A stretch of DNA of 64,000 nt, taken from positions 1 to 64,000 of the forward strand of contig NZ_JBNRLS010000006.1 in assembly GCF_050379415.1 (NCBI RefSeq). The letters run 5' to 3'. The notes under the pieces were generated by a model, which saw only the letters and a program-made list of their open reading frames with translations, searched no databases and was not told the DNA's origin. A program made the translations under genes and the position numbers. Source of the DNA: Marinobacter sp050379415 (GTDB lineage: Bacteria > Pseudomonadota > Gammaproteobacteria > Pseudomonadales > Oleiphilaceae). Within the stretch, counting starts at the first letter, position 1. Each line of letters begins with the position of its first letter. This document shows, piece by piece, positions 16,546 to 25,615 of this stretch.

Positions 16546-16651
16546 ACAAGAAAATCCCGGGGACAGCCGATGCTGGTTATGGAGGCAAAAACGAGCGCGT
16601 ATACTACACCATCAGGATACCCGATTTGGTAAATAATAAACGGAGCTACCG

Positions 16652-17188
16652 ATGGCATCCCTACAGGATCAGTTACTGAAAGCCGGCCTGGCTGACGAGA
16701 AGAAAGCCAAGGCCATCCGCAGCGAAAAGCGCAAGCAACGCAAACAGCAGCCCAAGGGGGCGGTACAAGTCAACGAGGCGGAAATCCGCGCCCGCGAGGC
16801 CCGGGAAGAAAAGGCCGAACGGGACCGCCAGCTGAACCTGCAGCGTCAGAAAGAAGCGGAGAAAAAAGCCATACAGGCCCAGATCCGCCAGCTGGTGGAA
16901 ACCAACCGTCTGGATCGCAGCCGGGGCGAAACCTCCTACCAGTTCGTGGATGGCAAGAAGATCAAGAAAATCCTGGTGGACGACACCATGGTGGACCAGC
17001 TCTCCCGCGGCCGCCTGGCGGTGGTTCGCCTGGACGAAAATTACGATATCGTGCCGGAAAAGGTCGCCCGCAAGATCATGGAACGGGACGAAGGCGCCGT
17101 CATGGTGCTGCATGACCGCAAACAGGATGATCAGGGCGAGGACGACCCCTACGCCGGCTACGAGATCCCTGACGACCTGATGTGGTAG
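16652..17188 (+). CDS. DUF2058 family protein
   Basis: Product of 178 aa. The highly charged N-terminal half (residues 10-95, rich in Lys, Arg, Glu and Gln, probably a long coiled coil) precedes a compact C-terminal domain (YQFVDGKKIKKILVDDTMVDQLSRG). This is the layout of DUF2058 (YaiL-like) proteins, sometimes called nucleoprotein or polyamine-modulated factors. The molecular function is unknown. The start MASLQDQLLKAGLADEKKAK is typical for the family. Confidence 0.88.
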   Translation: MASLQDQLLKAGLADEKKAKAIRSEKRKQRKQQPKGAVQVNEAEIRAREAREEKAERDRQLNLQRQKEAEKKAIQAQIRQLVETNRLDRSRGETSYQFVDGKKIKKILVDDTMVDQLSRGRLAVVRLDENYDIVPEKVARKIMERDEGAVMVLHDRKQDDQGEDDPYAGYEIPDDLMW

Positions 17189-17262
17189 GTATTAGTAATA
17201 ACTTCCCGCCCGGCGGCGCTGAACTAGACTGCAGGAACAGTCTCATTCGGGAGGATAACACC

Positions 17263-17787
17263 ATGAAACTGAAAACCTCACTGATTCGCACCGCCGGCGT
17301 TGCCATGCTGGTTACCATGGCCAGCTTTCCCCTCGCAGCCCAGGAAGAAGAAGCCGTCTTCGGCCGGGAGCTGATGACCCAGCAGGAGATGCAGGAACAC
17401 CGCCAGACCATGCAGAACCTCAACACCCAGGCGGAACGGCAACAGTACCTGCAGCGGCACCGGGAACGCATGCTTGAGCGCGCCCGCGAGCGCGGCGTAG
17501 AGCTTCAGAACGGCCAGGGCCCTGGGCAAGGCATGGGCAACGGACAAGGCCAAGGCATGATGAATGGCCAGGGTCAGGGCATGATGAATGGCCAGGGTCA
17601 GGGCATGATGAACGGTGGCCAGGGTCAGGGTAATCGCCAGGGTATGGGTGGCGGACAAGGCCAGGGTAATGGTCAGGGCATGATGAATGGCGGACAAGGT
17701 AACCGTGGCAACAAAGGCTCCGGCGGTGGTGGCAACAACCAGGAGTACAAGATCAAGGGATCTGGCGGCCAGGGTGGCGGTGGCTGA
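17263..17787 (+). CDS. secreted Gly/Gln/Met repeat protein
   Basis: Product of 174 aa. A Sec signal peptide (about residues 1-25, cleavage near LAAQ) is followed by a charged helical part (EEEAVFGRELMTQQEMQEHR to RARERG), then a low-complexity tail of GQGQGMMN repeats from about residue 85 to the end. I chose the ATG at 17263 because GGGAGG lies about 8 nt upstream; a longer frame from 17182 overlaps the previous gene. It is probably periplasmic or surface-exposed; no family assigned. A bidirectional terminator follows. Confidence 0.75.
   Translation: MKLKTSLIRTAGVAMLVTMASFPLAAQEEEAVFGRELMTQQEMQEHRQTMQNLNTQAERQQYLQRHRERMLERARERGVELQNGQGPGQGMGNGQGQGMMNGQGQGMMNGQGQGMMNGGQGQGNRQGMGGGQGQGNGQGMMNGGQGNRGNKGSGGGGNNQEYKIKGSGGQGGGG
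17540..17630 (+). repeat. 24-bp in-frame tandem repeat
   Basis: Three near-exact copies of a 24-bp unit encoding GMMNGQGQ, followed by degenerate copies. It lies inside the secreted repeat protein gene. The unit is a multiple of three, so copy-number change would keep the frame. Confidence 0.85.
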
Positions 17788-17815
17788 TTTCGAGCCCGCC
17801 AATTTACCCGGGAAT

Positions 17816-17848
17816 AAAAAACGGGGCTGAAAATTCAGCCCCGTTTTC
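17816..17848. terminator. bidirectional intrinsic terminator
   Basis: A 10-bp stem ACGGGGCTGA (17821-17830) / TCAGCCCCGT (17835-17844) with loop AAAT. An A-run precedes and a T-run follows, so it can serve the plus-strand repeat-protein gene and the convergent gene ending at 17877. It is almost the same as the terminator at 19711-19741. Confidence 0.9.
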
Positions 17849-17876
17849 GTTTACGACTTATAAAGTACTGACTGAA

Positions 17877-19565
17877 TCAGGCAGCCCCGTGACGCTTGCG
17901 CGCCCACAGACCGGCCAGAGCCGCCAGCACCATGCCCGGCAATACCGGATCAAAGGGACCACCCGGCTTGCCGGCGGTGCAGCCAAGGATCGGGCCGTCG
18001 CCCTCAGGAACAGGCGTTGCGGGAATATCTGGTACCTCGGCAGCGCTATTCAGGCCGGTGACCCTGAGCGTAAAAGTACAATTTGTCTCGACACCATCCC
18101 CGGTGCAGGTCGGCCAGGAGGAAGTATCGGCAACACGGATGGAAGTGTTGATGTTCACATTGGCCAGATCTTCCACGGGACCCTGAACATAGCCCGGGAC
18201 TCGCTCGTAAGTCTCGATATCACTGGCAATCAGGGCATTCATGTCCTCAAGCGTTACCCAAGACTCGTCTGACGCCAGCAGGTACATCCCCTCCTCACCT
18301 TCATCAGCCATCCAGGTGGCGTAGAGTTCTCCATTCTGCAACACCTTTGGCGGATTAGCCGGCCAGGCATCCGGTGCCGCGATGGCCACTGCCTGACCAT
18401 CAATCAGGATCTTGAAATCACCATCGTAAGTCGCATCAGCCGCTACCGGCTCCAGTGGGAGCGAAATTGCATCATCCTCTGTGACGGTAGAACCGCCCTC
18501 GTCCAGCGTTGCAACAAGCGGTCGAACGTTACTGAGGTCGTAGGGCGTCGTGTTAACACCAGCGTCAAAGGATCCGCCATTGGGGTCATAGACTATGGCA
18601 CTCACGGTCTCCGTTCCGCCTTCCTTGAGTACGGCCTCGACAGGCACATCGTTGTACGTTTTCGGAAACGCCTTCAAGTCCTGCACATCTGTCGCAGGGT
18701 CATCATAGGCCAGAAGGATGGAGTCATCCGCAGGGTTACCGTTGTGATCGATAAACCAGCCGGTCGGCACCTTCGCTAATGCAAGCCAGTCGCCAAAAAG
18801 ACCCGCGTACTCGGCTGGAATCACGCCATCGGTTTCCAGAACGTCCTCATCAGCAACTGTTGTGCCCTCGACAAAGTCGGCGATACTGACGCTGAAAAAC
18901 GGCAGGCCTTCAACACGGCTGCCCCCGAAAAGACCTCCCGGAAACTTGGCAAGAGTCCCGACGGACAGCTTGCTGGATCCATCGGCGAGGAATCCGAACG
19001 ACAAACCGTCCTCAGCTGAAGAGGGCATGAACTCGTTGCCTATGCCAAACCCGGTTTCAATGCGGAAACCTTCCAGCGCACCAGCGACGGAATTCGTGGC
19101 ATCGGTCAGATTCGAAAGTTTGCCGATCACCCGATAGAGTTTGGAAGCGTCATCCGCGGTTACGTTGAACACCAGATCAATGGGCCCGTTGGTTTCAGTT
19201 GTCTTCAGCTTGAAACGCTTGCCTGAACCGCCCGGAGCCATGCAGTTCACCTCAAGATCCGGTTGAGCCATGATGCAACCGGCAAACTCGTAAGGCACTT
19301 CGTCTACATTCCCGGTGAACGCCTCGTTGTAGACCGAGATACCCAGCCCTTCAACACCGCTGTCATTCACCGGGTCAAACCAGCCAAAGCTTGCGGTGCC
19401 AGCAGTATCGGTATAAACGAGCGTTTTTCCGTCCACCGGTGGAACAGAAAGGTTTTCGGTATTCACATTCTCCACCGTCGCGCCAAGGGCTAACGGAGAC
19501 ACTCCAAGAAATGAACATAATCCCACTACGGGTAACGACTTCCCTGCAAATTTTCTAATTTCCAT
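17877..19565 (-). CDS. surface protein with C-terminal sorting signal, paralogue 1 (choice-anchor F-like)
   Basis: Product of 562 aa with a signal peptide (about 1-28, ending LALGA), a long beta-rich acidic ectodomain and a tripartite C-terminus: Cys-containing GCTAGKPGG, then PFDPVLPGMV, a hydrophobic span and a terminal RKRHGAA. This C-terminus resembles CTERM-type sorting signals, closest in my memory to JDVT-CTERM, and the body resembles choice-anchor F proteins. Both matches are from recall. Processing and surface attachment are inference; the cognate protease is not in the window. It is tandem to a paralogue at 19768-21489. Confidence 0.7.
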   Translation of the reverse strand: MEIRKFAGKSLPVVGLCSFLGVSPLALGATVENVNTENLSVPPVDGKTLVYTDTAGTASFGWFDPVNDSGVEGLGISVYNEAFTGNVDEVPYEFAGCIMAQPDLEVNCMAPGGSGKRFKLKTTETNGPIDLVFNVTADDASKLYRVIGKLSNLTDATNSVAGALEGFRIETGFGIGNEFMPSSAEDGLSFGFLADGSSKLSVGTLAKFPGGLFGGSRVEGLPFFSVSIADFVEGTTVADEDVLETDGVIPAEYAGLFGDWLALAKVPTGWFIDHNGNPADDSILLAYDDPATDVQDLKAFPKTYNDVPVEAVLKEGGTETVSAIVYDPNGGSFDAGVNTTPYDLSNVRPLVATLDEGGSTVTEDDAISLPLEPVAADATYDGDFKILIDGQAVAIAAPDAWPANPPKVLQNGELYATWMADEGEEGMYLLASDESWVTLEDMNALIASDIETYERVPGYVQGPVEDLANVNINTSIRVADTSSWPTCTGDGVETNCTFTLRVTGLNSAAEVPDIPATPVPEGDGPILGCTAGKPGGPFDPVLPGMVLAALAGLWARKRHGAA

Positions 19566-19710
19566 ACAGTTTCCCTCTGAACATCGGGAGTTGGTTTGTT
19601 ACTCCCTTTAAACCTTAGAAAGTCTCAAACGGTATTCAAGTACGATTTCGGCATACACTCGCCGTTCTTACTACTGAATCCGTCAAGATCCCCTCTGGTT
19701 TCCGCAAATA

Positions 19711-19741
19711 AAAAAAGGGGCTGAAAATTCAGCCCCTTTTT
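19711..19741 (-). terminator. intrinsic terminator of paralogue 2
   Basis: Stem AAAAGGGGCTGA / TCAGCCCCTTTT with loop AAAT, and T-runs in either reading direction. It is placed 27 nt after the stop of the 19768-21489 gene. It has the same core hairpin as 17821-17844, so the terminator was duplicated together with the gene. Confidence 0.88.
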
Positions 19742-19767
19742 CGTTTACAACTCAGATACTAATCGAA

Positions 19768-21489
19768 TCAGGCAGTCCCGCGACGCTTTCGCGCCCACAG
19801 ACCGGCCAGAGCCGCCAGTACCATGCTCGGCAGAACCGGATCGAATGGAGAGCCCGGCTTGCCTGCGGAGCAGCCGAAGATCGGGCCATCGCCCTTGGGA
19901 ATGGGCGTCGCCGGAATGACAGGGACATCCGCTGCATCGTTGAGGCCGGTGACCCTTACTGTGAATGTACAGTTTGTTTCATTGCCATCACCGGTACAGG
20001 TTGGCCATGTAGACGTATCAGCCACACTGATTGATGTGTTGACGTTGACATTCGCCAGGTCTTCAACCGGTCCCTGTACATAGCCGGGTACTCGCTCCAG
20101 GTCGCCTGAGGAGGCCGCAATCTCAGCGTTCATCTCGTCGACGGTCACCCAGGATGAATCCGAAGCCAGCTGATACAAACCGTCCTCACCTTCATCTGCA
20201 AACCAGGTTGCGTAGAGGTCACCGTTGCCGTCCAGCACTTTTGGCGGGTTCGCCGCCCAAGTATCGAAAGCAGCGATTGGAACTGCTTTGCCGTCAATCA
20301 AAAGTTTGAAACCCTCACCCGTTCCGTTGTAATCCTGGACAAAAAGCGTTGAGGCATCGCCAATTGACGTAAGCGTAATTGCATCCGGAATTGCACCTTC
20401 TGGATCGCCTTCATCCAAGGTATCAACAAGCGGCTGGACATCACTCACGTCGATGGTAGTAGGGTTGCCAGTTTCATCAAGCACTGTGGCGAACGAGTCA
20501 CCATTTGGGTCGTAATTCTGGGCGTTAATTTCAATCTCGGCAGTCGCAGGATCACCATCAAGATCCCGTGTTTCCACCACTACATCTTGGAAATTCTTTT
20601 GAAATGTCTTCCAGTCCTCCGCATCCGTCACAGGATCTTCGTAAGCCAGGAGTATGGAGTCATTCGCCGGATTCCCATCGTGATCGATGAACCAGCCGGT
20701 CGGCACCTGCGCTAGCGGCACCCAGTCTCCGAAAAGGTCCGAATACTGAGCCGGAATTACACCGTCGGTTTCCAGAACGTCCTCATTCGTGGCTGATGGT
20801 CCCTCGGTGAACTCGGCGATGCTTGTGCTGAAGAACGGGAGGCCTTCAACCTTGCTGCCGCCGAAAAGACCACCGGGATACTTTCCGACTGGGCCGACGG
20901 AGAGTTTGCTGGAACCGTCTGCCACCATACCGAAGGAAAGGCCATCCGCTGCCGAAGAAGCCATGAAATCATTGCCGACGCCAAAACCGGTTTCAAAACG
21001 GAAGCCTTGGAGCGTTCCGTCTGTGAGATTCGAGAACTTGCCAATCACTCGATAGAGTTTGGAGGCATCATCAGCAGCGACGTTGAAGACCAGGTCTATC
21101 GGCCCGTTGGTTTCGGTTGTCTTCAGCTTGAATCGTTTCCCGGAATCGCCGGGAGCCCGGCAGTTCACCTCAAGATCAGGCTGCGCCATGATGCAACCTG
21201 CAAACTCGTATACCTGTTCATCGATTGTGCCACTGAACGACTCGTTATAGACAGAGATCCCCAGCCCGATGTCACCACTGTCATTGACCGGGTCAAGCCA
21301 GCCAAAACTCGCGGTTCCGGCGGTATCGGTGTAAACCAGTGTTTTCCCCTCGACCGGAGGAACCGACAGGTTATCCGTATTAACACTCTCAATCGTCGCC
21401 CCAAACACCGCCGGCGACAAACCAATCGCAGAACACATCACCGCAGCGGCCAGCGGTTTCCGTACAAATTTTGTCTTCGTAGCCCTCAT
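19768..21489 (-). CDS. surface protein with C-terminal sorting signal, paralogue 2 (choice-anchor F-like)
   Basis: Product of 573 aa, strongly similar along its length to the downstream paralogue: shared TLVYTDTAGTASFGW near the N-terminus, shared GWFIDHDGNPA, and the same C-terminal PFDPVLPSMVLAALAGLW plus RKR tail. Differences cluster in the middle (about residues 300-390), with an insertion here. The ATG at 21489 follows AAAGGGAAG; a longer frame starts upstream without a ribosome site. The signal peptide is about 1-40. Function unknown beyond probable surface display. Confidence 0.7.
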   Translation of the reverse strand: MRATKTKFVRKPLAAAVMCSAIGLSPAVFGATIESVNTDNLSVPPVEGKTLVYTDTAGTASFGWLDPVNDSGDIGLGISVYNESFSGTIDEQVYEFAGCIMAQPDLEVNCRAPGDSGKRFKLKTTETNGPIDLVFNVAADDASKLYRVIGKFSNLTDGTLQGFRFETGFGVGNDFMASSAADGLSFGMVADGSSKLSVGPVGKYPGGLFGGSKVEGLPFFSTSIAEFTEGPSATNEDVLETDGVIPAQYSDLFGDWVPLAQVPTGWFIDHDGNPANDSILLAYEDPVTDAEDWKTFQKNFQDVVVETRDLDGDPATAEIEINAQNYDPNGDSFATVLDETGNPTTIDVSDVQPLVDTLDEGDPEGAIPDAITLTSIGDASTLFVQDYNGTGEGFKLLIDGKAVPIAAFDTWAANPPKVLDGNGDLYATWFADEGEDGLYQLASDSSWVTVDEMNAEIAASSGDLERVPGYVQGPVEDLANVNVNTSISVADTSTWPTCTGDGNETNCTFTVRVTGLNDAADVPVIPATPIPKGDGPIFGCSAGKPGSPFDPVLPSMVLAALAGLWARKRRGTA

Positions 21490-21689
21490 GGTACTTCCCT
21501 TTTTATAGCAATTGATTTCCAAGCTTCGCCGGTATGAAAGTAGAAGTCCCCTAAGTTATTTTCAAATACGATTTCGGAATAAAAGAACGATGCCGGCTTA
21601 ACCCGTAATCCCGATTCTTCATCGGTAATCTGCCGATGCCCTGCTAATCTTGGAGGGTAAGCCCACTGAATGCCTTGCGGAGCCCGGTT

Positions 21690-23174
21690 ATGGCTGTTCG
21701 GGACAACTGGATTTCCATCTCAGAAAAAGCAGAATCCGATGCGGTATGTCCTGCCGCGACACCCGGCATGGCTGCGACAAAATGTCGCACACCCATTGTT
21801 GCCCCCGACATGTGCCTGAAGCGATACAGCATTCATCAAAGGGGGCGCACCCTAGCCCGAGGTATGGCCATTGGCTCCAGTGTCGCAACGGGCAGGGTTT
21901 GCAGGGTGACCTCGCAACGTGATGCTGCAGCTTGCCCGGATCACTCTGTGCTTGTGACCTCGGACACCGGGCCCGACTGGCTACCGGTTCTGGAGCGCGT
22001 CAGTGCCGTCGTAACCGAGCATGGGACCCGTACCTCCCACACAGCCATCGCATGCCGCGAGCTCGGGATTCCGGCCATCGTGGATGCTGCCGGGGCCATC
22101 ACGGGGCTGAGGGATGGTGATCCCGTTACTGTTTACTGTGCCGAAGGCGATGTTGGGTTCGTCTACGAGGGTTTCGCAGATGTTCAGGTTACGGAGATAA
22201 ACCCCGATTCCATTCCCATCACCCGCACTCGGATCATGCTCAATCTGGCCAATCCGGCAGCTGCCCTGCGCTGGCAAGGCCTGCCTGCCGACGGTATCGG
22301 CCTGGCGCGGATGGAGTTCCTCGTCAGAAACCTCATCGGAGTCCATCCGATGGCCCTGCTCTACCCTGGGCGAGTGACGGACAAGGAAGAGCGCAAACGG
22401 ATCTCGGAGCTCACTGCGGGCTGGCAGAATCCCGGGACCTACTTCACGGAAGCCCTCGCCCAGGGCATCGCTCAACTGGCCGCATCCCAATATCCGAAAC
22501 CGGTCACCGTGCGCACCAGCGACTTCAAGACCAACGAGCAGATAAAACTGATCGGAGGCCGGGACTTCGAACCACTTGAAGCCAATCCGATGCTGGGCTG
22601 GCGTGGGGCGAGCCGCTATTACAGTGCCGAATTTCGGGAGGCCTTTGCTCTCGAGTGCCAGGCGATCAGAACAGCAAGGGATGAAATCGGAATGGACAAC
22701 CTCCGGATCATGATCCCGTTCTGCCGCACTCCGGAGGAAGCGGACAAGGTGCTGGACGAGCTGTCAGCGAACGGGCTGGTCCGCGGTAAGGGAGGCCTTG
22801 CCGTTTACATGACTGCCGAGGTGCCCGCCAACATCGAGCTTGCGGACGAGTTCAGCGAACGTTTTGACGGCTTCTCCATCGGCACCAACGACCTGACTCA
22901 GCTCACCTTCGGTGTCGACCGGGATTCTGAGAGCCTGTCAGAGCTGTTCAATGATCATCATGAAGCCATCAAGAGGATGATCACCCGCCTGATCGATACC
23001 GCCCATCGCCATGGCCGGGAAGTCGGTCTCTGCGGGCAGGCACCGAGTGATCACCCGGAGTTTGCGGCCTTCCTGGTACACTGCGGTATCGATTTTCTCT
23101 CGGTAAGCCCGGACAGCTTCCTGCGAGTGAAGGAACAGGTTGCCCGAGCCGAATCAGCGGGAGCAGCGCCATGA
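21690..23174 (+). CDS. PEP synthase-like protein lacking the ATP-grasp domain
   Basis: About 494 aa, corresponding to the C-terminal half of phosphoenolpyruvate synthase. The phosphohistidine domain is visible (GTRTSHTAIACRELGIPAIV, catalytic His in TSHT), then the PEP-binding TIM barrel (GIGLARMEFL, RTSDFKTNEQ, GLCGQAPSDHPEF with the active-site Cys). The N-terminal nucleotide-binding domain (normally about 380 residues) is absent, so it cannot make PEP from pyruvate and ATP alone. Homology begins around KRYSIHQRG; residues before that look unrelated. The start is uncertain (ATG 21690 with GGAG upstream, or further in at MAIGSSV). Its stop overlaps the atpD start (ATGA). Confidence 0.75.
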   Translation: MAVRDNWISISEKAESDAVCPAATPGMAATKCRTPIVAPDMCLKRYSIHQRGRTLARGMAIGSSVATGRVCRVTSQRDAAACPDHSVLVTSDTGPDWLPVLERVSAVVTEHGTRTSHTAIACRELGIPAIVDAAGAITGLRDGDPVTVYCAEGDVGFVYEGFADVQVTEINPDSIPITRTRIMLNLANPAAALRWQGLPADGIGLARMEFLVRNLIGVHPMALLYPGRVTDKEERKRISELTAGWQNPGTYFTEALAQGIAQLAASQYPKPVTVRTSDFKTNEQIKLIGGRDFEPLEANPMLGWRGASRYYSAEFREAFALECQAIRTARDEIGMDNLRIMIPFCRTPEEADKVLDELSANGLVRGKGGLAVYMTAEVPANIELADEFSERFDGFSIGTNDLTQLTFGVDRDSESLSELFNDHHEAIKRMITRLIDTAHRHGREVGLCGQAPSDHPEFAAFLVHCGIDFLSVSPDSFLRVKEQVARAESAGAAP

Positions 23175-24580
23175 CCAGCAGAATCAAACCCTCCGAGGGC
23201 CAGGGCAGCGTCACCGCAGTGCGGGGCAACGTGGTGGACGTGCATTTCGGCTCCGCCCTGCCCTCCCGCAACGCCGAACTGCGGACCGGCAAGGACTGGC
23301 ACGTGGTGCTGGAGGTGCAGACTCACCTCAATACCACTACTGTGCGCTGCATCGCTATGAACTCCACCCGGCGACTGGCCCGGGGCGAGCCTGTCCGACA
23401 GACCGGATCGGGGCTCAAGGTGCCGGTCGGCCCTTCTCTGCTGGGCCGCATGATCAATGTCTTCGGCAAACCGGTGGATGGTGGCGCCGCTATCGAAACC
23501 ACCGAGTACTGGCCCATCCACCGCCCGATGCTGCCACTCGCCGAGCGCACCACCAGTACCGAGATCTTTGAAACCGGGATCAAGGCCATCGATCTGCTCG
23601 CACCCATGGAGCGCGGTGGCAAATCCGGCATGTTCGGGGGCGCGGGCGTCGGCAAGACGGTTTTGATCAACGAGATGATCAACAACATGGCCGAGCAGTA
23701 TGAGGGCGTCAGCCTGTTCTGCGGCATTGGTGAGCGCATGCGCGAGGCCGAGGATATGTACAGCTCCATGCAGGAATCCGGGGTACTGGAGAAAGCGGTG
23801 TTGGTCTACGGCCAGATGAACGAACCGCCCGGCGCGAGGTTCCGGGTTGGCCATGCCGCCCTGAGCATCGCGGAGCATTTCCGGGATGTGCAGAAGCGGG
23901 ATGTGCTACTGCTGATCGACAACGTGTTCCGGTTCGTCCAGTCAGGGACCGAAGTTTCCGGCCTGATGGGCCGGATTCCGTCCCGGGTGGGCTACCAGCC
24001 GACCCTGGCCACCGAACTGGCGGCTCTGGAGGAGCGGATCTGCAGCTCGCGCAATGGCAGCATTACCTCGGTGCAGGCGGTCTATGTACCCGCAGATGAC
24101 CTGACGGACCCTTCCGCCACCCATATTTTCGCGCACCTGACCGCCTCCATCGTGCTCTCCCGGAAGCGGGCCAGTCAGGGCCTCTACCCCGCCGTCGATC
24201 CCCTGAAAACGGACTCGAAAATGCTGACCCCCACCATTGTCGGCCCTCGCCATTACCGGGTGGCCCAGGCAGTGCGCAGTACTCTGGCGGAATACGAGGA
24301 CCTCAAGGACATCATCTCGATGCTCGGGATGGAGGAACTGTCCCGGGAGGACCGGGCCACGGTGAGCAAGGCCCGCCGGCTGGAACGGTTCCTGACCCAG
24401 CCGTTTTTCACCACCGGGCAGTTCACCGGCAAAGGCGGTCGGCTGCTGCCCCTGGAAAAAACCATCGCAGGCTGCGAGCGGATTCTGGCCGGCGAGTTCG
24501 AAAAGGTCAGCGAAAAGGCCCTGTATATGATTGGTGACATCGACGAAGTGGATATCCCGGAGGCCAGTCATGAGTCCTGA
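23171..24580 (+). CDS. atpD: N-ATPase F1 beta subunit
   Basis: Catalytic beta subunit of a second, N-type F1Fo ATPase, 469 aa. The Walker A motif GGAGVGKT (about 157-164) and catalytic GIGERMREAEDMY are present. The beta-barrel N-terminus (GSVTAVRGNVVDVHF) and LLLIDNVFRF (Walker B) are normal. It heads the atpDCQRBEFAG order diagnostic of N-ATPases rather than the usual atpIBEFHAGDC. Its start overlaps the PEP-synthase-like stop by 4 nt. Confidence 0.95.
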   Translation: MTSRIKPSEGQGSVTAVRGNVVDVHFGSALPSRNAELRTGKDWHVVLEVQTHLNTTTVRCIAMNSTRRLARGEPVRQTGSGLKVPVGPSLLGRMINVFGKPVDGGAAIETTEYWPIHRPMLPLAERTTSTEIFETGIKAIDLLAPMERGGKSGMFGGAGVGKTVLINEMINNMAEQYEGVSLFCGIGERMREAEDMYSSMQESGVLEKAVLVYGQMNEPPGARFRVGHAALSIAEHFRDVQKRDVLLLIDNVFRFVQSGTEVSGLMGRIPSRVGYQPTLATELAALEERICSSRNGSITSVQAVYVPADDLTDPSATHIFAHLTASIVLSRKRASQGLYPAVDPLKTDSKMLTPTIVGPRHYRVAQAVRSTLAEYEDLKDIISMLGMEELSREDRATVSKARRLERFLTQPFFTTGQFTGKGGRLLPLEKTIAGCERILAGEFEKVSEKALYMIGDIDEVDIPEASHES

Positions 24581-24998
24581 TCAACCACGGACCGGGGACT
24601 GCATGAATCTCCGGCTGTTGCTACCGACGGAAGTGCTGCTGGAGCAGCCCGTTTCCAAGATCGTTGCCGAGGCGGAAAACGGCGAGTTCTGCCTGTTGCC
24701 CAGGCACATCGATTTTGTCGCAGCGCTGGTACCCGGCGTTCTTTCCTTCTATACCAGTGAGGGGCAGGAACACTTTGCCGCCGTGGACCGGGGCATCCTG
24801 GTGAAGTGCGGGCGCGATGTATTCATTTCCACCCTCCAGGGTGTTACCGGAAAAGACATCACGGAGCTGCAGGCACTGATCGAGGAACACTTCCTGGAGT
24901 TGGACGAACATGAGCGTAAAGCCCGCAGCGCACTTGCCCGACTCGAGGCCGGCGCCCTGCGAAGGTTCCTTGATCTCAGGGAGCAGTTCCATGACTGA
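24570..24998 (+). CDS. atpC: N-ATPase F1 epsilon subunit
   Basis: Product of 142 aa. The N-terminal beta-sandwich (NLRLLLPTEVLLEQPVSKIVAE, FCLLPRHIDFVAALVPGVL) and the C-terminal helical hairpin (ITELQALIEEHFLELDEHERKARSALARLEAG) are typical of epsilon. I chose the ATG at 24570 because GGAGG ends 6 nt upstream. It overlaps atpD by 11 nt. A second Met at 24603 is possible but lacks a ribosome site. Confidence 0.92.
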   Translation: MSPDQPRTGDCMNLRLLLPTEVLLEQPVSKIVAEAENGEFCLLPRHIDFVAALVPGVLSFYTSEGQEHFAAVDRGILVKCGRDVFISTLQGVTGKDITELQALIEEHFLELDEHERKARSALARLEAGALRRFLDLREQFHD

Positions 24999-25305
24999 CA
25001 GACCCGACCCGCCACGGCCTGACAACGACCCGGAAGATCTGGGTAACACAGTCGGCCGCCGGGCAAGGCGCAAGCAGAAAGCCCGGGCAGAGGGCCGCCG
25101 CACGGCCTGGTTCGGGCTGGGCATGTTCGGACTGGTGGGCTGGTCTGTGGCTGTCCCGACCCTGCTTGGCATCGCCATCGGCGTCTGGGCCGACCGGCGC
25201 TGGCCTGGAGAGGTGTCCTGGACGCTGACCCTCCTGATTATCGGCGTGGCCCTGGGTTGCCTGAACGCGTGGTACTGGATCAAACAGGAGAGTGAGGATG
25301 ATTGA
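24991..25305 (+). CDS. atpQ: N-ATPase accessory AtpQ (AtpZ/AtpI-like)
   Basis: Product of 104 aa: a basic, Pro/Asp-rich N-terminus and two membrane spans (about 44-66 and 74-95) with the AtpI-family pattern GIAIGVWADRRWP between them. In N-ATPase operons this position holds AtpQ, thought to aid Fo assembly. It overlaps the end of atpC (ATGACTGA). Confidence 0.85.
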   Translation: MTDRPDPPRPDNDPEDLGNTVGRRARRKQKARAEGRRTAWFGLGMFGLVGWSVAVPTLLGIAIGVWADRRWPGEVSWTLTLLIIGVALGCLNAWYWIKQESEDD

Positions 25306-25615
25306 CGGAGAACCTCTTGCCGGAATTATGCTTGGCTACGGCGCAAGTTTTGCGTTCGGTTGCCTGCTGGGCAGCGCCTTTCTCTGGGGGCTGTGGCTGA
25401 CCGTCCGCCACCTTCCGACGGTCGACCATCCGGCCTTGCTGATGCTCGGAAGCTTGTTGGTCCGGTTTGGTATCACCCTCGCAGGATTCCTGTTGATTGC
25501 CCGGGTGTCCGGTTGGGAGCATCTTCTGGTGGCCGCGGTTGGCTTCACCCTGCCCCGGCTCGTCATGAAGCACCGGATTCAGGGCGCCCCTGCCGGGGAG
25601 GATCCGCAGGCATGA
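25298..25615 (+). CDS. atpR: N-ATPase accessory AtpR
   Basis: Product of 105 aa with three hydrophobic stretches (about 7-30, 41-62, 68-85). It is the small membrane protein unique to N-ATPase operons, located between atpQ and atpB. The ATG at 25298 overlaps the atpQ stop and GAGAGTGAGG lies upstream. Its role in c-ring or a-subunit assembly is only proposed. Confidence 0.85.
   Translation: MIDGEPLAGIMLGYGASFAFGCLLGSAFLWGLWLTVRHLPTVDHPALLMLGSLLVRFGITLAGFLLIARVSGWEHLLVAAVGFTLPRLVMKHRIQGAPAGEDPQA

Noticed and set aside
17540..17640. Possible CRISPR-like or intergenic tandem repeat
   Set aside because: The units are contiguous, lie in frame in a secreted protein gene, and have no spacers.
21670..21840. 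Alternative ORF starting ATGCCTTGCGG before the PEP-synthase-like gene
   Set aside because: It is short, in another frame, and has no recognisable product; homology to PEP synthase begins later in the chosen frame.
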